Assembly: GCF_027922185.1 (NCBI RefSeq)
Contig: NZ_BSFE01000003.1
Span: 124,001 to 188,000, forward strand
Length of the DNA stretch: 64,000 bases
Source: Maricaulis virginensis
GTDB lineage: Bacteria > Pseudomonadota > Alphaproteobacteria > Caulobacterales > Maricaulaceae
Direction of reading: 5' to 3'
Shown here piece after piece: positions 44,777 to 54,691 of this stretch. Numbering within the stretch: position 1 is the stretch's first letter; the number at the start of each line of letters is the position of its first letter. The notes beneath the pieces are model-generated. The model did not search any database and was not told where the DNA came from. It saw only the letters and a list, made by a program, of their open reading frames with translations. The translations under genes and the position numbers were made by a program.

Positions 44777-46750
44777 ATGAAAAAGATCGAACCCGCCGTC
44801 TTCTTTCCAGCCGCTGCCCTGGTCTTTGCCGGGGTGGCGTATGCGGTGCTGGCCGGCGACTCCGCCGAGGCGGCCTTCACGGGCCTGCGCAATGCGATCA
44901 CCGAAACCACCGGCTGGCTCTATTCCGTCGGGGTGGGTTTCTTCCTGATCGCGCTGATCGTCGTCGCCTTCTCCGACTGGGGACGGATCAAGCTGGGTCC
45001 GGATGACAGCGAGCCGGAATACGGGTTCGCGCCCTGGTTCGCGATGCTGTTCTCGGCGGGTATGGGGATCGGCCTGATGTTTTTCGGCGTGGCCGAGCCG
45101 CTGACCCACTATCTCACCCCGCCGGACGGCGATCCGGAGACACTGGAATCGGCGCGCCAGGCCATCGTGCTGACCTTCTTCCACTGGGGCGTCCATGCCT
45201 GGGGGATCTATGTCGTCGTCGGGTTGAGCCTGGCCTATTTCACCTACCGCCACGGCCTGCCGCTGACGATCCGCTCTGCCCTCTACCCGCTGATCGGCGA
45301 CCGCATCTACGGTCCGATCGGCCATGCCGTCGACACCATCGCCGTGCTGGGCACGCTGTTCGGTGTCGCCACCTCGCTGGGCTTCGGCGTCACCCAGATC
45401 AATGCCGGTCTGAACACGCTGTTCGACGTCCCCATAGAACCGGTGGTGCAGCTGATGCTGATCGCCGGGATCACGGCGCTCGCCACGATCTCCGTCGTTG
45501 CGGGCCTGGATGCCGGTATCAAGCGGCTCAGCGAGATCAACCTCTATCTTGCCATCGCCCTCATCCTCTTCGTGCTGCTGGCCGGTCCGACGCTCTTCCT
45601 GATCAGCGCCTTCGTGCAGAATATCGGTGACTATCTCGACCAGCTGGCGACGCTGACCTTCAATGTCGACGCCTATGGCGACGGTGTGTGGGTGAGCGAC
45701 TGGACGCTGTTCTACTGGGGCTGGTGGATTTCCTGGTCGCCCTTCGTGGGCATGTTCATCGCCCGCATCTCGCGCGGCCGGACGGTGCGCGAGTTCATTT
45801 TCGGTGTCCTGCTGGGCCCGACGCTCTTCACCTTCTTCTGGATGACGGTCTATGGCGACAGCGCCCTGCGTCTCGCGCTGGCCGGACTGGCCGAGCCGAT
45901 GGTCGATGCCGTGCGCAACGGGCAGAGCGAGCTGGCCCTGTTCGCCTTCCTCGACAATCTGCCCCTGTCCGGCCTGACCTCGGTCCTGGCGATCACCCTG
46001 GTGGCGACCTTCTTCGTCACATCTTCGGACTCGGGATCGCTGGTGAAATCGACCCTGGCCTCGGGCGGGTCGCTCAACCCGCCGGTCTCGCAACGCCTTT
46101 TCTGGGCCCTGCTGGAAGGCGTGGTGGCGGCCGTTCTGTTGATGGTCGGCGGCCTCGGGGCGCTGCAATCGGCGACGATCGCGGCGGCGCTGCCCTTCAC
46201 CCTGGTGATCATGCTCGCCTTTTTCGGCCTGTTCCGGGCCTGGTCGGTGGAGACCGCCCGCCGCGCCGGGCGCAAGACCGCCACCCAATTGCCGGTCGAA
46301 GGGGCTGCCGTTCCCTGGAAGGCCCGCCTGCGGATGATGTTCTCGCGGCCGACCGGCAAGGAAGTCGACGTCTATATCGAGGAAACCGTGATGCCGGCGC
46401 TGGAGTCGGTGGCCGAGGAGCTGAAGAAGTACGGCTACGAGACCGAGCTCGACCAGGCCCGCGGGTGCGCCTCCATGCACGTGAAGGACGAGGACCGGCC
46501 GGAATTCGTCTTCCGGGTCGAACGGCGCCTTTATGACGAGCCCTATTTCGCAACGCCCGAGGAAGAAGGCGAGCCGGGCAGCGACTCCGGCAAGAGCGAG
46601 GAGGAGTTCGCGCGTGCCGAGGTTGTCCTGTCGGACGGCGGACAGCACTATTGCGTCTACGGCTTCTCGAAAGTGCAGATCATCCGCGAGGTGATGCGCA
46701 ATTTCGAACGTCACCTGCAATGGCTCTACCACATCGCCCACACGCGGTGA
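44777..46750 (+). CDS. BCCT-family (betaine/carnitine/choline) transporter (657 aa)
   Basis: Twelve-TM secondary transporter. The signature regions are GFAPWFAMLFSAGMGIGLMFFGVAEPLTHYL, FFHWGVHAWGIYVVVGLSLAYF and FYWGWWISWSPFVGMFIARISRGRTVREF, including the Trp-rich box that forms the substrate cage for quaternary ammonium compounds. A cytoplasmic C-terminal domain of about 160 residues (from 500) is longer than in simple members and might sense osmotic state, as in BetP/BetT. It follows the sulfotransferase gene in the same direction. Likely roles are osmoprotectant uptake or use of choline-type compounds. Confidence 0.95.
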   Translation: MKKIEPAVFFPAAALVFAGVAYAVLAGDSAEAAFTGLRNAITETTGWLYSVGVGFFLIALIVVAFSDWGRIKLGPDDSEPEYGFAPWFAMLFSAGMGIGLMFFGVAEPLTHYLTPPDGDPETLESARQAIVLTFFHWGVHAWGIYVVVGLSLAYFTYRHGLPLTIRSALYPLIGDRIYGPIGHAVDTIAVLGTLFGVATSLGFGVTQINAGLNTLFDVPIEPVVQLMLIAGITALATISVVAGLDAGIKRLSEINLYLAIALILFVLLAGPTLFLISAFVQNIGDYLDQLATLTFNVDAYGDGVWVSDWTLFYWGWWISWSPFVGMFIARISRGRTVREFIFGVLLGPTLFTFFWMTVYGDSALRLALAGLAEPMVDAVRNGQSELALFAFLDNLPLSGLTSVLAITLVATFFVTSSDSGSLVKSTLASGGSLNPPVSQRLFWALLEGVVAAVLLMVGGLGALQSATIAAALPFTLVIMLAFFGLFRAWSVETARRAGRKTATQLPVEGAAVPWKARLRMMFSRPTGKEVDVYIEETVMPALESVAEELKKYGYETELDQARGCASMHVKDEDRPEFVFRVERRLYDEPYFATPEEEGEPGSDSGKSEEEFARAEVVLSDGGQHYCVYGFSKVQIIREVMRNFERHLQWLYHIAHTR

Positions 46751-46759
46751 GGTGCGGGG

Positions 46760-47737
46760 TCAAAGCCATTTCATCAGGCGGAAGAACAGGACCTGGCCGG
46801 CGCCGATCGCGGCCATCATGCCGGTGACGATCCAGAAGGCGGAGCCCGACGCGGCGCCGGGCATGCCGCCGACATTGATGCCCAGAAGACCGGTCAGGAA
46901 GCCCAGCGGCAGGAAGATCGCGGCCACGAGCGAGAGCACGTAGAGCGTCTTGTTCATCCGGTCGGCGAGGGCGTTGGCCAGCTCGTCCTTGACGATCTGG
47001 GCCCGCTCGCGGATCGCGTCGAGGTCTTCGAGATAGCGGGTGATCCGGTCGAGATTCTCCTGCAGCCGGCGTTTGGCGGGCACATCGATCCAGGCGAAGT
47101 CGAGTGCGCGCAATTGTGCGACCACATCGCGCTGGGGTGCGAAATAGCGCCGGAAGATGATCGCCTGGCGGCGCAGGGTGACGATGGTCTGGCGGGCCTC
47201 GACCGACGGGGAATCCATCACCTCTTCTTCGACATCGTCGAGGGCGACATGAAGATCGGTCATGACCGGTTCCATCCGTTCGAACAGGCGGGCCGACAGG
47301 GTGGCGACGAAGTCGCCGGAATGCGTCGGACCGGTGCCGGCATCGAGCCGGTCCTGGATATCGCGCACGGCCTTGAGCGTGCGCAACTGCACCGAGACGA
47401 TCCGATGGGCATCGACCCACAGCCGGATCGACACCATGTCCTCCGGCTGTGCGTCCTGGTTGAGATTGACGCCGCGCAGGATCAGCAGCGCGCCGCGCTC
47501 GAACTCCACCAGACGCGGGCGTGTCTCCTCGGCCAGCAGGGCGTCAACCGCCAGCGGATCGAGATAGTCCAGCTCGGTTTCGATCCAGCGGCGTGTGTCG
47601 GGATGGCGCCCGTCGAGATGAACCCAGGCCAGCGCGTCTTCGCGGGCGCGGCTGGAAGCGTCATCCTGCGACAATCGCGTGCCGGATCCATCGCCATTGA
47701 TCGTGGCGGCGTAGAGGATGGCGCTTTTGTCAGGCAT
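46760..47737 (-). CDS. CorA-family divalent-cation channel, ZntB-like (325 aa)
   Basis: A large cytoplasmic domain (about 1-255) with RGVNLNQDAQPEDMVSIRLWVD is followed by two C-terminal TM helices. The loop between them has GINVGGMPG, the ZntB/CorA family signature in which GMN is replaced by GIN. Such proteins form pentameric Mg or Zn channels. The start at 47737 (MPDKSAILYAA) overlaps the end of the MscS gene by 8 bases; a longer start at 47773 would lie inside that gene. It is the last gene of a minus-strand operon and is convergent with the BCCT gene, 9 bases apart. Confidence 0.9.
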   Translation of the reverse strand: MPDKSAILYAATINGDGSGTRLSQDDASSRAREDALAWVHLDGRHPDTRRWIETELDYLDPLAVDALLAEETRPRLVEFERGALLILRGVNLNQDAQPEDMVSIRLWVDAHRIVSVQLRTLKAVRDIQDRLDAGTGPTHSGDFVATLSARLFERMEPVMTDLHVALDDVEEEVMDSPSVEARQTIVTLRRQAIIFRRYFAPQRDVVAQLRALDFAWIDVPAKRRLQENLDRITRYLEDLDAIRERAQIVKDELANALADRMNKTLYVLSLVAAIFLPLGFLTGLLGINVGGMPGAASGSAFWIVTGMMAAIGAGQVLFFRLMKWL

Positions 47738-48731
47738 CGCCGCCGTCGCCGGGTTCGCGCTGCGGCTCCTCACGGCCCGGCAGGCCGGTGCGAATGTGCA
47801 CGTCGCGCTGCGGGAAGGGGATCTCTATGCCGTTCTCGCCGAATTTCCGCCAGATCGCGAACATCACCTCGCTCTGCGGTGCCATACGCCCGTCGACGAT
47901 GTCGCTGATCCAGAAATAGAGCAGGAAGTCGATCGAACTGTCGCCGAATGTGCGCAGGAAGCAGACCGGTTCCGGGTCGTCCAGGCAGCGCGGGTGTTCG
48001 CGCGCGGCTTCCAGCATCAGGGCATGGACCTTTTCCAGATCAGAGCCGTAGGCGACACCGACCGGCACCTCCACCCGCGCCTTCGAGCTGGACAGGGTCC
48101 AGTTGGTCACCCGGTTGGTGATGAAGTCCTCGTTCGGGACCAGCACCTCCTTGCCGTCGAACGTCTCGATCAGGATGAAGCGGGCACTCGACCGCCGGAC
48201 GAAGCCGCTGGTGCCGTCGGGCAGTTCGATCAGGTCGTCTTCTTCCACCGAGCGTTCGAACAGAAGGATCAGTCCGCTGACGAAGTTCGAGGCCACCTTC
48301 TGCAGACCGAAGCCCAGTCCGATACCCAGCGCCCCGCCGAACACGGTGAGCGTGGTCAGGTCGAGGCCGATCAGGTCCAGCGCCACAAGGCCGGACAGGA
48401 TGTACAGGACGATCTGGAAGACCTTGGTCACCAGGACGCGCGTGGTCTTCCGCATCCGGCCGAAGCGTGCCAGGCGCTTTTCTATCAGATCGGACAGGAT
48501 CGCGGCGGTCCAGAACACGAGCGCGAGGACCAGTATGCCGCGCAGCACGGTGTAGGCGCTGATCCGGATATCGCCGACCTGGTAGGTCAGCGCTTCGGTG
48601 TCGAGATACTCGCGCAGCAGTTCGAAATGCCCGGTCAGACCCGCTGCGACAATGCCGGCGAGCGTAAGGAAGACCAGTATCCGGGCCCAGAGCCCGCTCG
48701 GTTTGATGATCGAAAGAAGGAAGCTCTTCAT
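47730..48731 (-). CDS. MscS-type mechanosensitive channel (333 aa)
   Basis: Small-conductance channel that releases solutes in osmotic downshock. There are three to four N-terminal TM segments, the pore helix TLTVFGGALGIGLGFGLQKVASNFVSGLILLFE, then the beta domain beginning VEEDDLIELPDGTSGFVRRSSARFILIETFDGKEVLVPNEDFI and a C-terminal alpha/beta domain. The start at 48731 (MKSFLLSIIKPSG) is preferred to 48797. It is 8 bases overlapped with the ZntB-like gene. Together with the nearby BCCT transporter it suggests an osmotic-adaptation neighbourhood. Confidence 0.93.
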   Translation of the reverse strand: MKSFLLSIIKPSGLWARILVFLTLAGIVAAGLTGHFELLREYLDTEALTYQVGDIRISAYTVLRGILVLALVFWTAAILSDLIEKRLARFGRMRKTTRVLVTKVFQIVLYILSGLVALDLIGLDLTTLTVFGGALGIGLGFGLQKVASNFVSGLILLFERSVEEDDLIELPDGTSGFVRRSSARFILIETFDGKEVLVPNEDFITNRVTNWTLSSSKARVEVPVGVAYGSDLEKVHALMLEAAREHPRCLDDPEPVCFLRTFGDSSIDFLLYFWISDIVDGRMAPQSEVMFAIWRKFGENGIEIPFPQRDVHIRTGLPGREEPQREPGDGGDA

Positions 48732-48834
48732 GCGTTTGGCGATGATCCGGGTGAACTGCGCTGCTTCCTGCCTAACTCCGGCTGCGCGGACAGGCAAGGA
48801 TTGCGGGAGACGCCGCCCTGCGGGAGAAACGGGG

Positions 48835-51800
48835 CTAGTAGTCGCGCCGCCAGCGGATCGCGACCGAGGCGTCGGTGTCGGCAGAGAGGCGCGAGAGCAC
48901 GGAGAGATCCGGGGTCAGCTGCCACTCGACCAGCGCCTGGCCGAGCGCCGAGGTGCCGCCGGTGCCCAGTTCCACATAGACATTGTCCCCCAGCCGGACG
49001 CCGCCGGTGACGGCGATATTGCCGTCGGCGTCGGTCGAGACCGACAGCCGGTCGATCCCGGCCAGATCGCGCAGCTGGCCGACAATGTTCAACAGGCTCT
49101 GCCCTGAAAGCTGCGCTGCCAGCTGGGCCGCTTCGAAGGCGCCCAGCTCGCTGACCGACTCGTCGAACAGCAGGCGCGACAGGATCTCGTCTTCCGGCAG
49201 GGCGGGATCGCTGCTCAGCGTCACGCTGGGACTGCGCACAGGGCCCTCGATCCGCGCCGTCGCGGAGAAGCCCGTGCGTTCATGCGTTGCGGTCAGGTCG
49301 ACGCGAGCATCCTCCGGCGCACCGTCGAAACGGACCTCGCCGCCTTCCAGCCGGAAACGGCGGTTGAACACAAAGGCGGTACCGTCGAGCAGCATGGCCC
49401 GGCCGCTCAGTTCCGGCTTGCCGACGGCGCCGCCGGCATTGAGGTCGAGCCCCCATTCGGACGAGAAGGTCGATGAGGTGATGTAGATGTTCCGGTCCGC
49501 CTCGACGGCATAATCGAGCCGCATCGGCAGCACATTGCGCGAATAGCTCTGCCGGCCCTTGGGCAGGTTGATCTCCTGCACGTCGATTTCCGGGATCGAG
49601 GCGGCACCGTTCATCGAGGGGCGGATACGGGCGCGGTCGACATTGGCGGCACCGGAAATCAGCAGGCCCCGGGCGTCGAGCGACAGATTGGCATTGCCGG
49701 TCGCCTGTATGGTCATGTCGTCGCGGCGCGCCGCCTGGAACCGGTCGAATTCGAGCTCGGCTTCGCCCCGGGGTCCCTCTGTCGGCAGACGCAGGACGCC
49801 GGAACCGGTCAGCCGTCCGCTTTCGCCATCGCTGGCCGACAGTTCGGTCAGTTCCAGGCCGCTGCCATCAAAGGTGGCTGCGAGCTCGAGGTCGCGGATC
49901 GTGGCGCCGGTCGCAGTGGCCGTGACCTGACCGCCGGAGAGCTGCAGCCGGCCTGCGAGTTCCGGCGCGCCGCGGACACCGGCGAGGTCGACCTCGGCCA
50001 CCAGCTCACCTCCATCGATCCGCGCATCCGGCGGCACGAGGAGAGCGGCGAGGTCGGCTATATCGCCGCGAAGGCGCAACCGGCCGGAGACCGGGCTGCC
50101 ATCCTCGCCGGCCAGCATGGCGAGGCGGGGCGTGAGGCCTTCGCGCACGAGGGTGGCATTGCCGGAGAGATCGTCTCCGGTCAGCGTCATCTCGATACGG
50201 GTGTTTTCGGCGACGTCGAGGACGAGATCGGCATCGACGGGCTGTGCGCTGTCGGCCGCAAGCGCTGCAAGGTCGTCGATGCCCAGCGCGGCACCGCCTT
50301 GCCAGACGCCATCGATACGTTCCAGCCGGACCTCGCCGGACAGCATGCCCGCCGCCGGCGGGAAGGCGGTGATATCGGCAATGACGGTGACGGGCAGTCC
50401 GGCAAGCCCGGCCTCCAGTTCGGCCTGACCGCCGGTGCGGGCATAGCGCCAGGACAGTGTGCCGTCGCCGATCGTGGTGGCACCGCCGGCCCGGTAGTCG
50501 CCATCGGCATAGTCCAGCGTGACCGGTTCGGCCGTGCGGATGCGGTGAATGCTCCAGCGGCCCGACGGGCTGAGGCTCAGCGATACGGCACCGTCCTCGC
50601 TGATGCCCAGGCGGCCGGCGGCATTGAGGGTCAGCGGGCTGCGCAGGCGTCCGGTCGCGGTCGTCCGCACCGCCATGTCCGACAGGGGACCGTCCAGCCG
50701 CAGCGTTGCCTCGGCCAGGTAGCCGCCGGAGAAAGAGTGGCCGGATATGATGAGTTCGGCATCCAGCACACCGTCGCGCAGGGCTTCCGGCGAGGCGGAA
50801 TAGCGGATGCTGGAACGGGCCCGGTCGCCCAGTTCCATGTCGAAAGCGGCGTCGAGCCGCTGCGTGGTCTGCTCGGCCGAGGCCGAGATCCGGAAGGGAC
50901 CGATCAGGCTTTCATCGATATGCGCCGACCAGGTGTCGCCGGTACGGGTGACGGCGCCGGTCATGCGGACCGGCTTGCCGTTGCGCGTCGCTTCCAGGAT
51001 CCAGTCGGCCGTCAGGCTGCCGTCCTGCCAGATGGTCTCGATTGCGAGATTGGGGTCGGTGACCGTGAGCTGGCCAGCGGTGATGGCATTGCTGCGTGTC
51101 GCCGTGCGGATCTCGATGCGTCCGTTTCCGGCGGCATTGACACGGAACGCCGTGGCCAGGGCGCCGTCGATCTGTGCAGCCTCCACCGGCAGCTGGCCGG
51201 ACAGGGCGAGATCGCCTTCGGCTGTCCAGCCATCGCCGCGTGTCTGTCCCCGGCCGGAAAGATCCACGCCGCTGGCGCGGGCGCGGATATCGCGCATCTG
51301 CCAGCCATCGTCTGTCCGCGCGACCGTCACCTCACCCTCCAGGTCCCGCAGCAGGTCGGCATAGGCCGGGTCCCAGACGACAGAGGTCGCGTCGACGCCC
51401 AGGTGTGCACTTTGCCAGGATTGTGCGTTCAGGGTCAGGCGGGCCGGGCCCGATGCGCGCGATGTGAGGCGGGCAATGTCGTTGATGGCCAGAACCGCAT
51501 CCAGCGCGGGATCGTCTTCGCCGAGCGGGTAGCGGCCGGAGGCGTCCAGGCGCGCATGGCCGGTCTCGACGGCCAGGCGGTCGATCTCCAGCGCCCGGGC
51601 TTGCCCGTCCCAGGTGCCGGCGAAATCCAGCGCCGCCGTGTCGCCGATCAGGGGGGCGGCCTGTTCGACAGCCAGGTGCGGCGATTGCAGGTCCAGCCGG
51701 CTCTCGATGATGTAGCGTCCATCGCGGCGCACCACCGTGACAGGGCCGGAGACCCGGTCCGCCGTGACATAGTCGACGGCCAGCGCCTCTGCGGTGAGTT

Positions 51801-52896
51801 CGCCGTCCAGCCGCAGTCCGCCGCCTGTCTCGACCCGGCCGGACCAGCTTGCCGTACGGGCGGTCACGCGGCCGGAGGTGAGGGCAGCGATCGTGCCGGT
51901 ACCGGCCCGGGCGCTGACCGTCCAGGCGTTCTCGCCGGCCGGGGCGAGGGTGGCGGAGCCGCTGCTGGTTTCCGCTTCCAGCCGGGTGAAGGTGAAACCG
52001 GCCTCGCGGCTGCCCTCGGCGACAATATCGGCGTCACCCGCCAGGTCGCGATAGCTTTCCGGAACCACGCCCCAGCCCTCGACATCGACCCGGCCCTCGG
52101 CGCGCCAGTCGCGTTCCGTCCAGTTGATCCGGGCCCGTGCCATCTCCTGGTCGCCGGCCCGAAGGACGACATCGCCATTGCCCGCATCGCCATCGCCCGC
52201 GATCTCGCCCTCGGCGTGGATCGTGCGCCCGGACAGGCGCAGCAGGCTGGCGAGCGGTCCGTCGGCGGCACCGAAGGCATCCAGCGTGCCGGCGATACCG
52301 CTGGCATCGATGCGCAGGTCGGCGGCAAGGCGGTCGCCCTCGGCGTCGACCCTTTCGGCATCCAGATGGAGGCGTGCACCATCACCGGCACCGGCCTCTG
52401 CCGAGGCGTCGATGCGCAGGCGCGACGCCGGTCCCGCGACGCCTTCGGCAAGGGCGAGTTCCGCGACGGTCAGCTCACCCAGGATGAGGGCCGGCAGTTC
52501 CGGCAGGCCGCCATCGCTGTCCGGCGCGTCGTCACGCCCGGCCGGCCGGCGCAACACCTCGACCCGGGCCGCGCTGATGCTGCGGACCCGGTAGGGTTTG
52601 AACAAGAGGCTCGAGGCCTGCCAGTCGAGGCGGATGTCCTCGGCCGTCAGCCAGACGCCGTCGGCATCGGCGAGTGCCAGCCGGTCCAGATGCAGGCGGG
52701 ACAGCGGATCGCCGGACAGGCCCTCGATTGCGATCGTCTGGCCGCCGATCTCGCGGCCGTCCAGCTGGCTCGTCACCAGCCAGCGCCCCGGCGCACCGCC
52801 TGCCGCCAGACGCAGTCCGGCCAAGAGCGCGGCGAGCATCACGATCGTGATCGCGCTCCAGCGCAGGACGCGGACTATGACCTGGCGCGCTGTCAT
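48835..52896 (-). CDS. tamB: Translocation and assembly module subunit TamB (1353 aa)
   Basis: Large inner-membrane-anchored periplasmic protein that joins with TamA and is now also linked to phospholipid transport to the outer membrane. The N-terminus has one membrane helix (RVLRWSAITIVMLAALLAGLRLA), then an AsmA-like start and more than a thousand residues of repetitive beta-rich segments. The conserved C-terminal DUF490 domain is complete, with FNRRFRLEGGEVRF, LDLTATHERTGF-like strand pairs and PALPEDEILSRLLFDESVSELGAFEAAQLAAQLS. Its ATG is 3 bases after the tamA stop, a tight operon. Confidence 0.95.
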   Translation of the reverse strand: MTARQVIVRVLRWSAITIVMLAALLAGLRLAAGGAPGRWLVTSQLDGREIGGQTIAIEGLSGDPLSRLHLDRLALADADGVWLTAEDIRLDWQASSLLFKPYRVRSISAARVEVLRRPAGRDDAPDSDGGLPELPALILGELTVAELALAEGVAGPASRLRIDASAEAGAGDGARLHLDAERVDAEGDRLAADLRIDASGIAGTLDAFGAADGPLASLLRLSGRTIHAEGEIAGDGDAGNGDVVLRAGDQEMARARINWTERDWRAEGRVDVEGWGVVPESYRDLAGDADIVAEGSREAGFTFTRLEAETSSGSATLAPAGENAWTVSARAGTGTIAALTSGRVTARTASWSGRVETGGGLRLDGELTAEALAVDYVTADRVSGPVTVVRRDGRYIIESRLDLQSPHLAVEQAAPLIGDTAALDFAGTWDGQARALEIDRLAVETGHARLDASGRYPLGEDDPALDAVLAINDIARLTSRASGPARLTLNAQSWQSAHLGVDATSVVWDPAYADLLRDLEGEVTVARTDDGWQMRDIRARASGVDLSGRGQTRGDGWTAEGDLALSGQLPVEAAQIDGALATAFRVNAAGNGRIEIRTATRSNAITAGQLTVTDPNLAIETIWQDGSLTADWILEATRNGKPVRMTGAVTRTGDTWSAHIDESLIGPFRISASAEQTTQRLDAAFDMELGDRARSSIRYSASPEALRDGVLDAELIISGHSFSGGYLAEATLRLDGPLSDMAVRTTATGRLRSPLTLNAAGRLGISEDGAVSLSLSPSGRWSIHRIRTAEPVTLDYADGDYRAGGATTIGDGTLSWRYARTGGQAELEAGLAGLPVTVIADITAFPPAAGMLSGEVRLERIDGVWQGGAALGIDDLAALAADSAQPVDADLVLDVAENTRIEMTLTGDDLSGNATLVREGLTPRLAMLAGEDGSPVSGRLRLRGDIADLAALLVPPDARIDGGELVAEVDLAGVRGAPELAGRLQLSGGQVTATATGATIRDLELAATFDGSGLELTELSASDGESGRLTGSGVLRLPTEGPRGEAELEFDRFQAARRDDMTIQATGNANLSLDARGLLISGAANVDRARIRPSMNGAASIPEIDVQEINLPKGRQSYSRNVLPMRLDYAVEADRNIYITSSTFSSEWGLDLNAGGAVGKPELSGRAMLLDGTAFVFNRRFRLEGGEVRFDGAPEDARVDLTATHERTGFSATARIEGPVRSPSVTLSSDPALPEDEILSRLLFDESVSELGAFEAAQLAAQLSGQSLLNIVGQLRDLAGIDRLSVSTDADGNIAVTGGVRLGDNVYVELGTGGTSALGQALVEWQLTPDLSVLSRLSADTDASVAIRWRRDY

Positions 52897-52899
52897 GAA

Positions 52900-54609
52900 T
52901 CAGAAGGCCTGGCCGAGGCTGAAATAGATCTGCACGGGATCCTCGCCATCGCGCCGGTCGAGCGGCGTGGCGATATCGACCCGCACGGGGGCGAAATCGA
53001 AGTAGTAGCGCACGCCCACACCGACGGCAGTACGCAGATTGGACAGGTCGGGCTGGCGGTTGCTGGAAGCCATGGCGGAGTCGACAAAGCCGACCACGCC
53101 CCAACGCTCGCGCACGCGCCAGCGCAGCTCGGCGCTCGTCTCGACCACGGAAATCCCGCCGAAGGGCGTTCCGTCCGGCGCCTGCGGGCTCAGCGACTGA
53201 TAGTCGAAGCCGCGCGCGGACCCGCCACCACCGGCATAGAAGCGCTGGTCGGCGGGCATGGCCGTCGCCGAGGCCCCGAAGACGGACCCGGCGCGCATGC
53301 GGAGCGCCGCCACAGTCGTGTCGCTGAGGCGGTAATAGGTGCTGGCGCGTCCTTCCAGACGCACATAGTGGCAGTTGCAATCGCCCAGCGTCGTCGCGGG
53401 CGTCACCTGGACCATGCCGTAAATGCCGCCGTCCGGATCGAGCGGGTCTGTCCGGGAGTCATAACCGGCGACCAGATCGACGGCGGCCGTGATGACGTCG
53501 CGCTCGCCGAAGGCATCGGTGACGCGCGACCAGTCGACGTGTGGGCCGATGCCATAGGTCCGCCGGCCGTCGCGCCGGGTGACTTCGACACCGATCTCCG
53601 CTTCTTCCTGCTGGTAGGCGTCCGTGTCCTCGCTGACGAGACCGGCATGCAGGCGCAGGGTCTGGTCGAACCGGCGCCAGTGCGGCCGCGACACGCTGGC
53701 CAGCAGCGACTGGTTCAGCGTCGCGATCCCGGCCGACAGGGTCAGGGTCTCGTCATTGCCGCGCAGATTGCGCCGGATCCAGCGCACATTGCCGCCGCCG
53801 CCCTCGCTGGTGGAATAGCTGAGCCCGGTCTCGATGGAATGGCGGGCCGAGGGTGTGAGTTCGACATCGACCGGCCGGTTGCCGTCCTCGCCGACCGGAC
53901 CCAGCGTGATGTCGGCGGCGCCGACGCTGTCCAGCTCGGTCAGGCGTTTCTGGTATTCCAGTATCTCTTCGCGGTTTGCAGGCTCCCCGGTGGTGAAGGG
54001 CGACATGCGCGCGATGAATTGCGGGTTCCACGGGCCCGTATCCCGCTCGATCTCGCCATAGGTCGACCACGGCCCCGGCGTATAGCGGAAGGTGATCCGG
54101 CCCTCTTCGGTCGCGTGGTCGACCACCACGCGCCGGTCCTCGATCCGCGCGTCGGGCCAGCCGGAATTGTGCAGGGCGACGAGACCCTGTGCTTCGGCAT
54201 CGATGACCGACTGGGCCCGCAGGGGTGTTCCGGTCTGAAGGCCGATCGCGTCCCGGGCCGTGGCGCGGGCGTCTTCATCGTTGCCGGTTTCCGTTGCTAT
54301 GTCGGCGATCATGAAGACCGGACCGGGGGTGATCTGGACAACGGCTTCCTGCTGCGGGCCGATCATCGGTTCCAGCGTGGCCGCGTAGTAGCCGCGCGAG
54401 CGCAGCAGGCGGCGGGCGCGGTCGGCCGCGGTCCTTGCATCGCGCAACGCGCTCGAAACACCGCCGGCCTGCGCTTCACGCTCGCCGATCGCGGTTTCCA
54501 GCGCCGCCCGCAAGGACGCATCCGACACGCCCTCGACCCGGGCCAGCGGATCGGCGAGGGCCGGACTGGTTACCAGCAATGCCAGAACGGGAACGAGTTT
54601 GAAGGTCAC
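52900..54609 (-). CDS. tamA: Translocation and assembly module TamA, Omp85 family (569 aa)
   Basis: Outer-membrane 16-strand barrel protein with N-terminal POTRA domains. Signal peptide about 1-19 (VPVLALLVTSPALA). POTRA-like repeats run to about 250 (ALRDARTAADRARRLLRSRGYYAATLEPMI, TLGPVGEDGNRPVDVELTPS). The barrel carries Omp85 features such as FYAGGGGSARGFDYQSLSP (the conserved RGF region) and ends with FSLGQAF, a terminal aromatic residue for BAM recognition. It is the first gene before tamB. A perfect 14-base palindrome lies 27 bases upstream of the ATG. Confidence 0.95.
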   Translation of the reverse strand: MTFKLVPVLALLVTSPALADPLARVEGVSDASLRAALETAIGEREAQAGGVSSALRDARTAADRARRLLRSRGYYAATLEPMIGPQQEAVVQITPGPVFMIADIATETGNDEDARATARDAIGLQTGTPLRAQSVIDAEAQGLVALHNSGWPDARIEDRRVVVDHATEEGRITFRYTPGPWSTYGEIERDTGPWNPQFIARMSPFTTGEPANREEILEYQKRLTELDSVGAADITLGPVGEDGNRPVDVELTPSARHSIETGLSYSTSEGGGGNVRWIRRNLRGNDETLTLSAGIATLNQSLLASVSRPHWRRFDQTLRLHAGLVSEDTDAYQQEEAEIGVEVTRRDGRRTYGIGPHVDWSRVTDAFGERDVITAAVDLVAGYDSRTDPLDPDGGIYGMVQVTPATTLGDCNCHYVRLEGRASTYYRLSDTTVAALRMRAGSVFGASATAMPADQRFYAGGGGSARGFDYQSLSPQAPDGTPFGGISVVETSAELRWRVRERWGVVGFVDSAMASSNRQPDLSNLRTAVGVGVRYYFDFAPVRVDIATPLDRRDGEDPVQIYFSLGQAF

Positions 54610-54635
54610 GCGATATCACCAAGGGCAATTGCCCC

Positions 54636-54649
54636 GGTTCTATAGAACC
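54636..54649. promoter_or_regulatory. Perfect 14-base palindrome upstream of tamA
   Basis: GGTTCTATAGAACC at 54636-54649 is fully self-complementary and lies 27-40 bases before the tamA start on the minus strand. Its centre (CTATAG) could double as a -10 box. It may be an operator; no protein can be named. Confidence 0.45.
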
Positions 54650-54691
54650 TGCCCCGGGCTGTCGTCCCCATCCTGCGACATTAAAACCCTG

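Noticed and set aside
42596..46741. Very long open frame on the minus strand opposite the TPR-sulfotransferase and BCCT genes
   Set aside because: GC-rich third positions of the real genes leave the complementary frame open. Its translation is low in complexity (rich in R, G, H, Q) with no domain, while both plus-strand genes have clear motifs.
50299..54645. Open frame of over 1400 codons on the plus strand opposite tamB and tamA
   Set aside because: Same shadow effect; the minus-strand TamA and TamB proteins have signal peptide, POTRA/barrel and DUF490 features, the plus frame has none.
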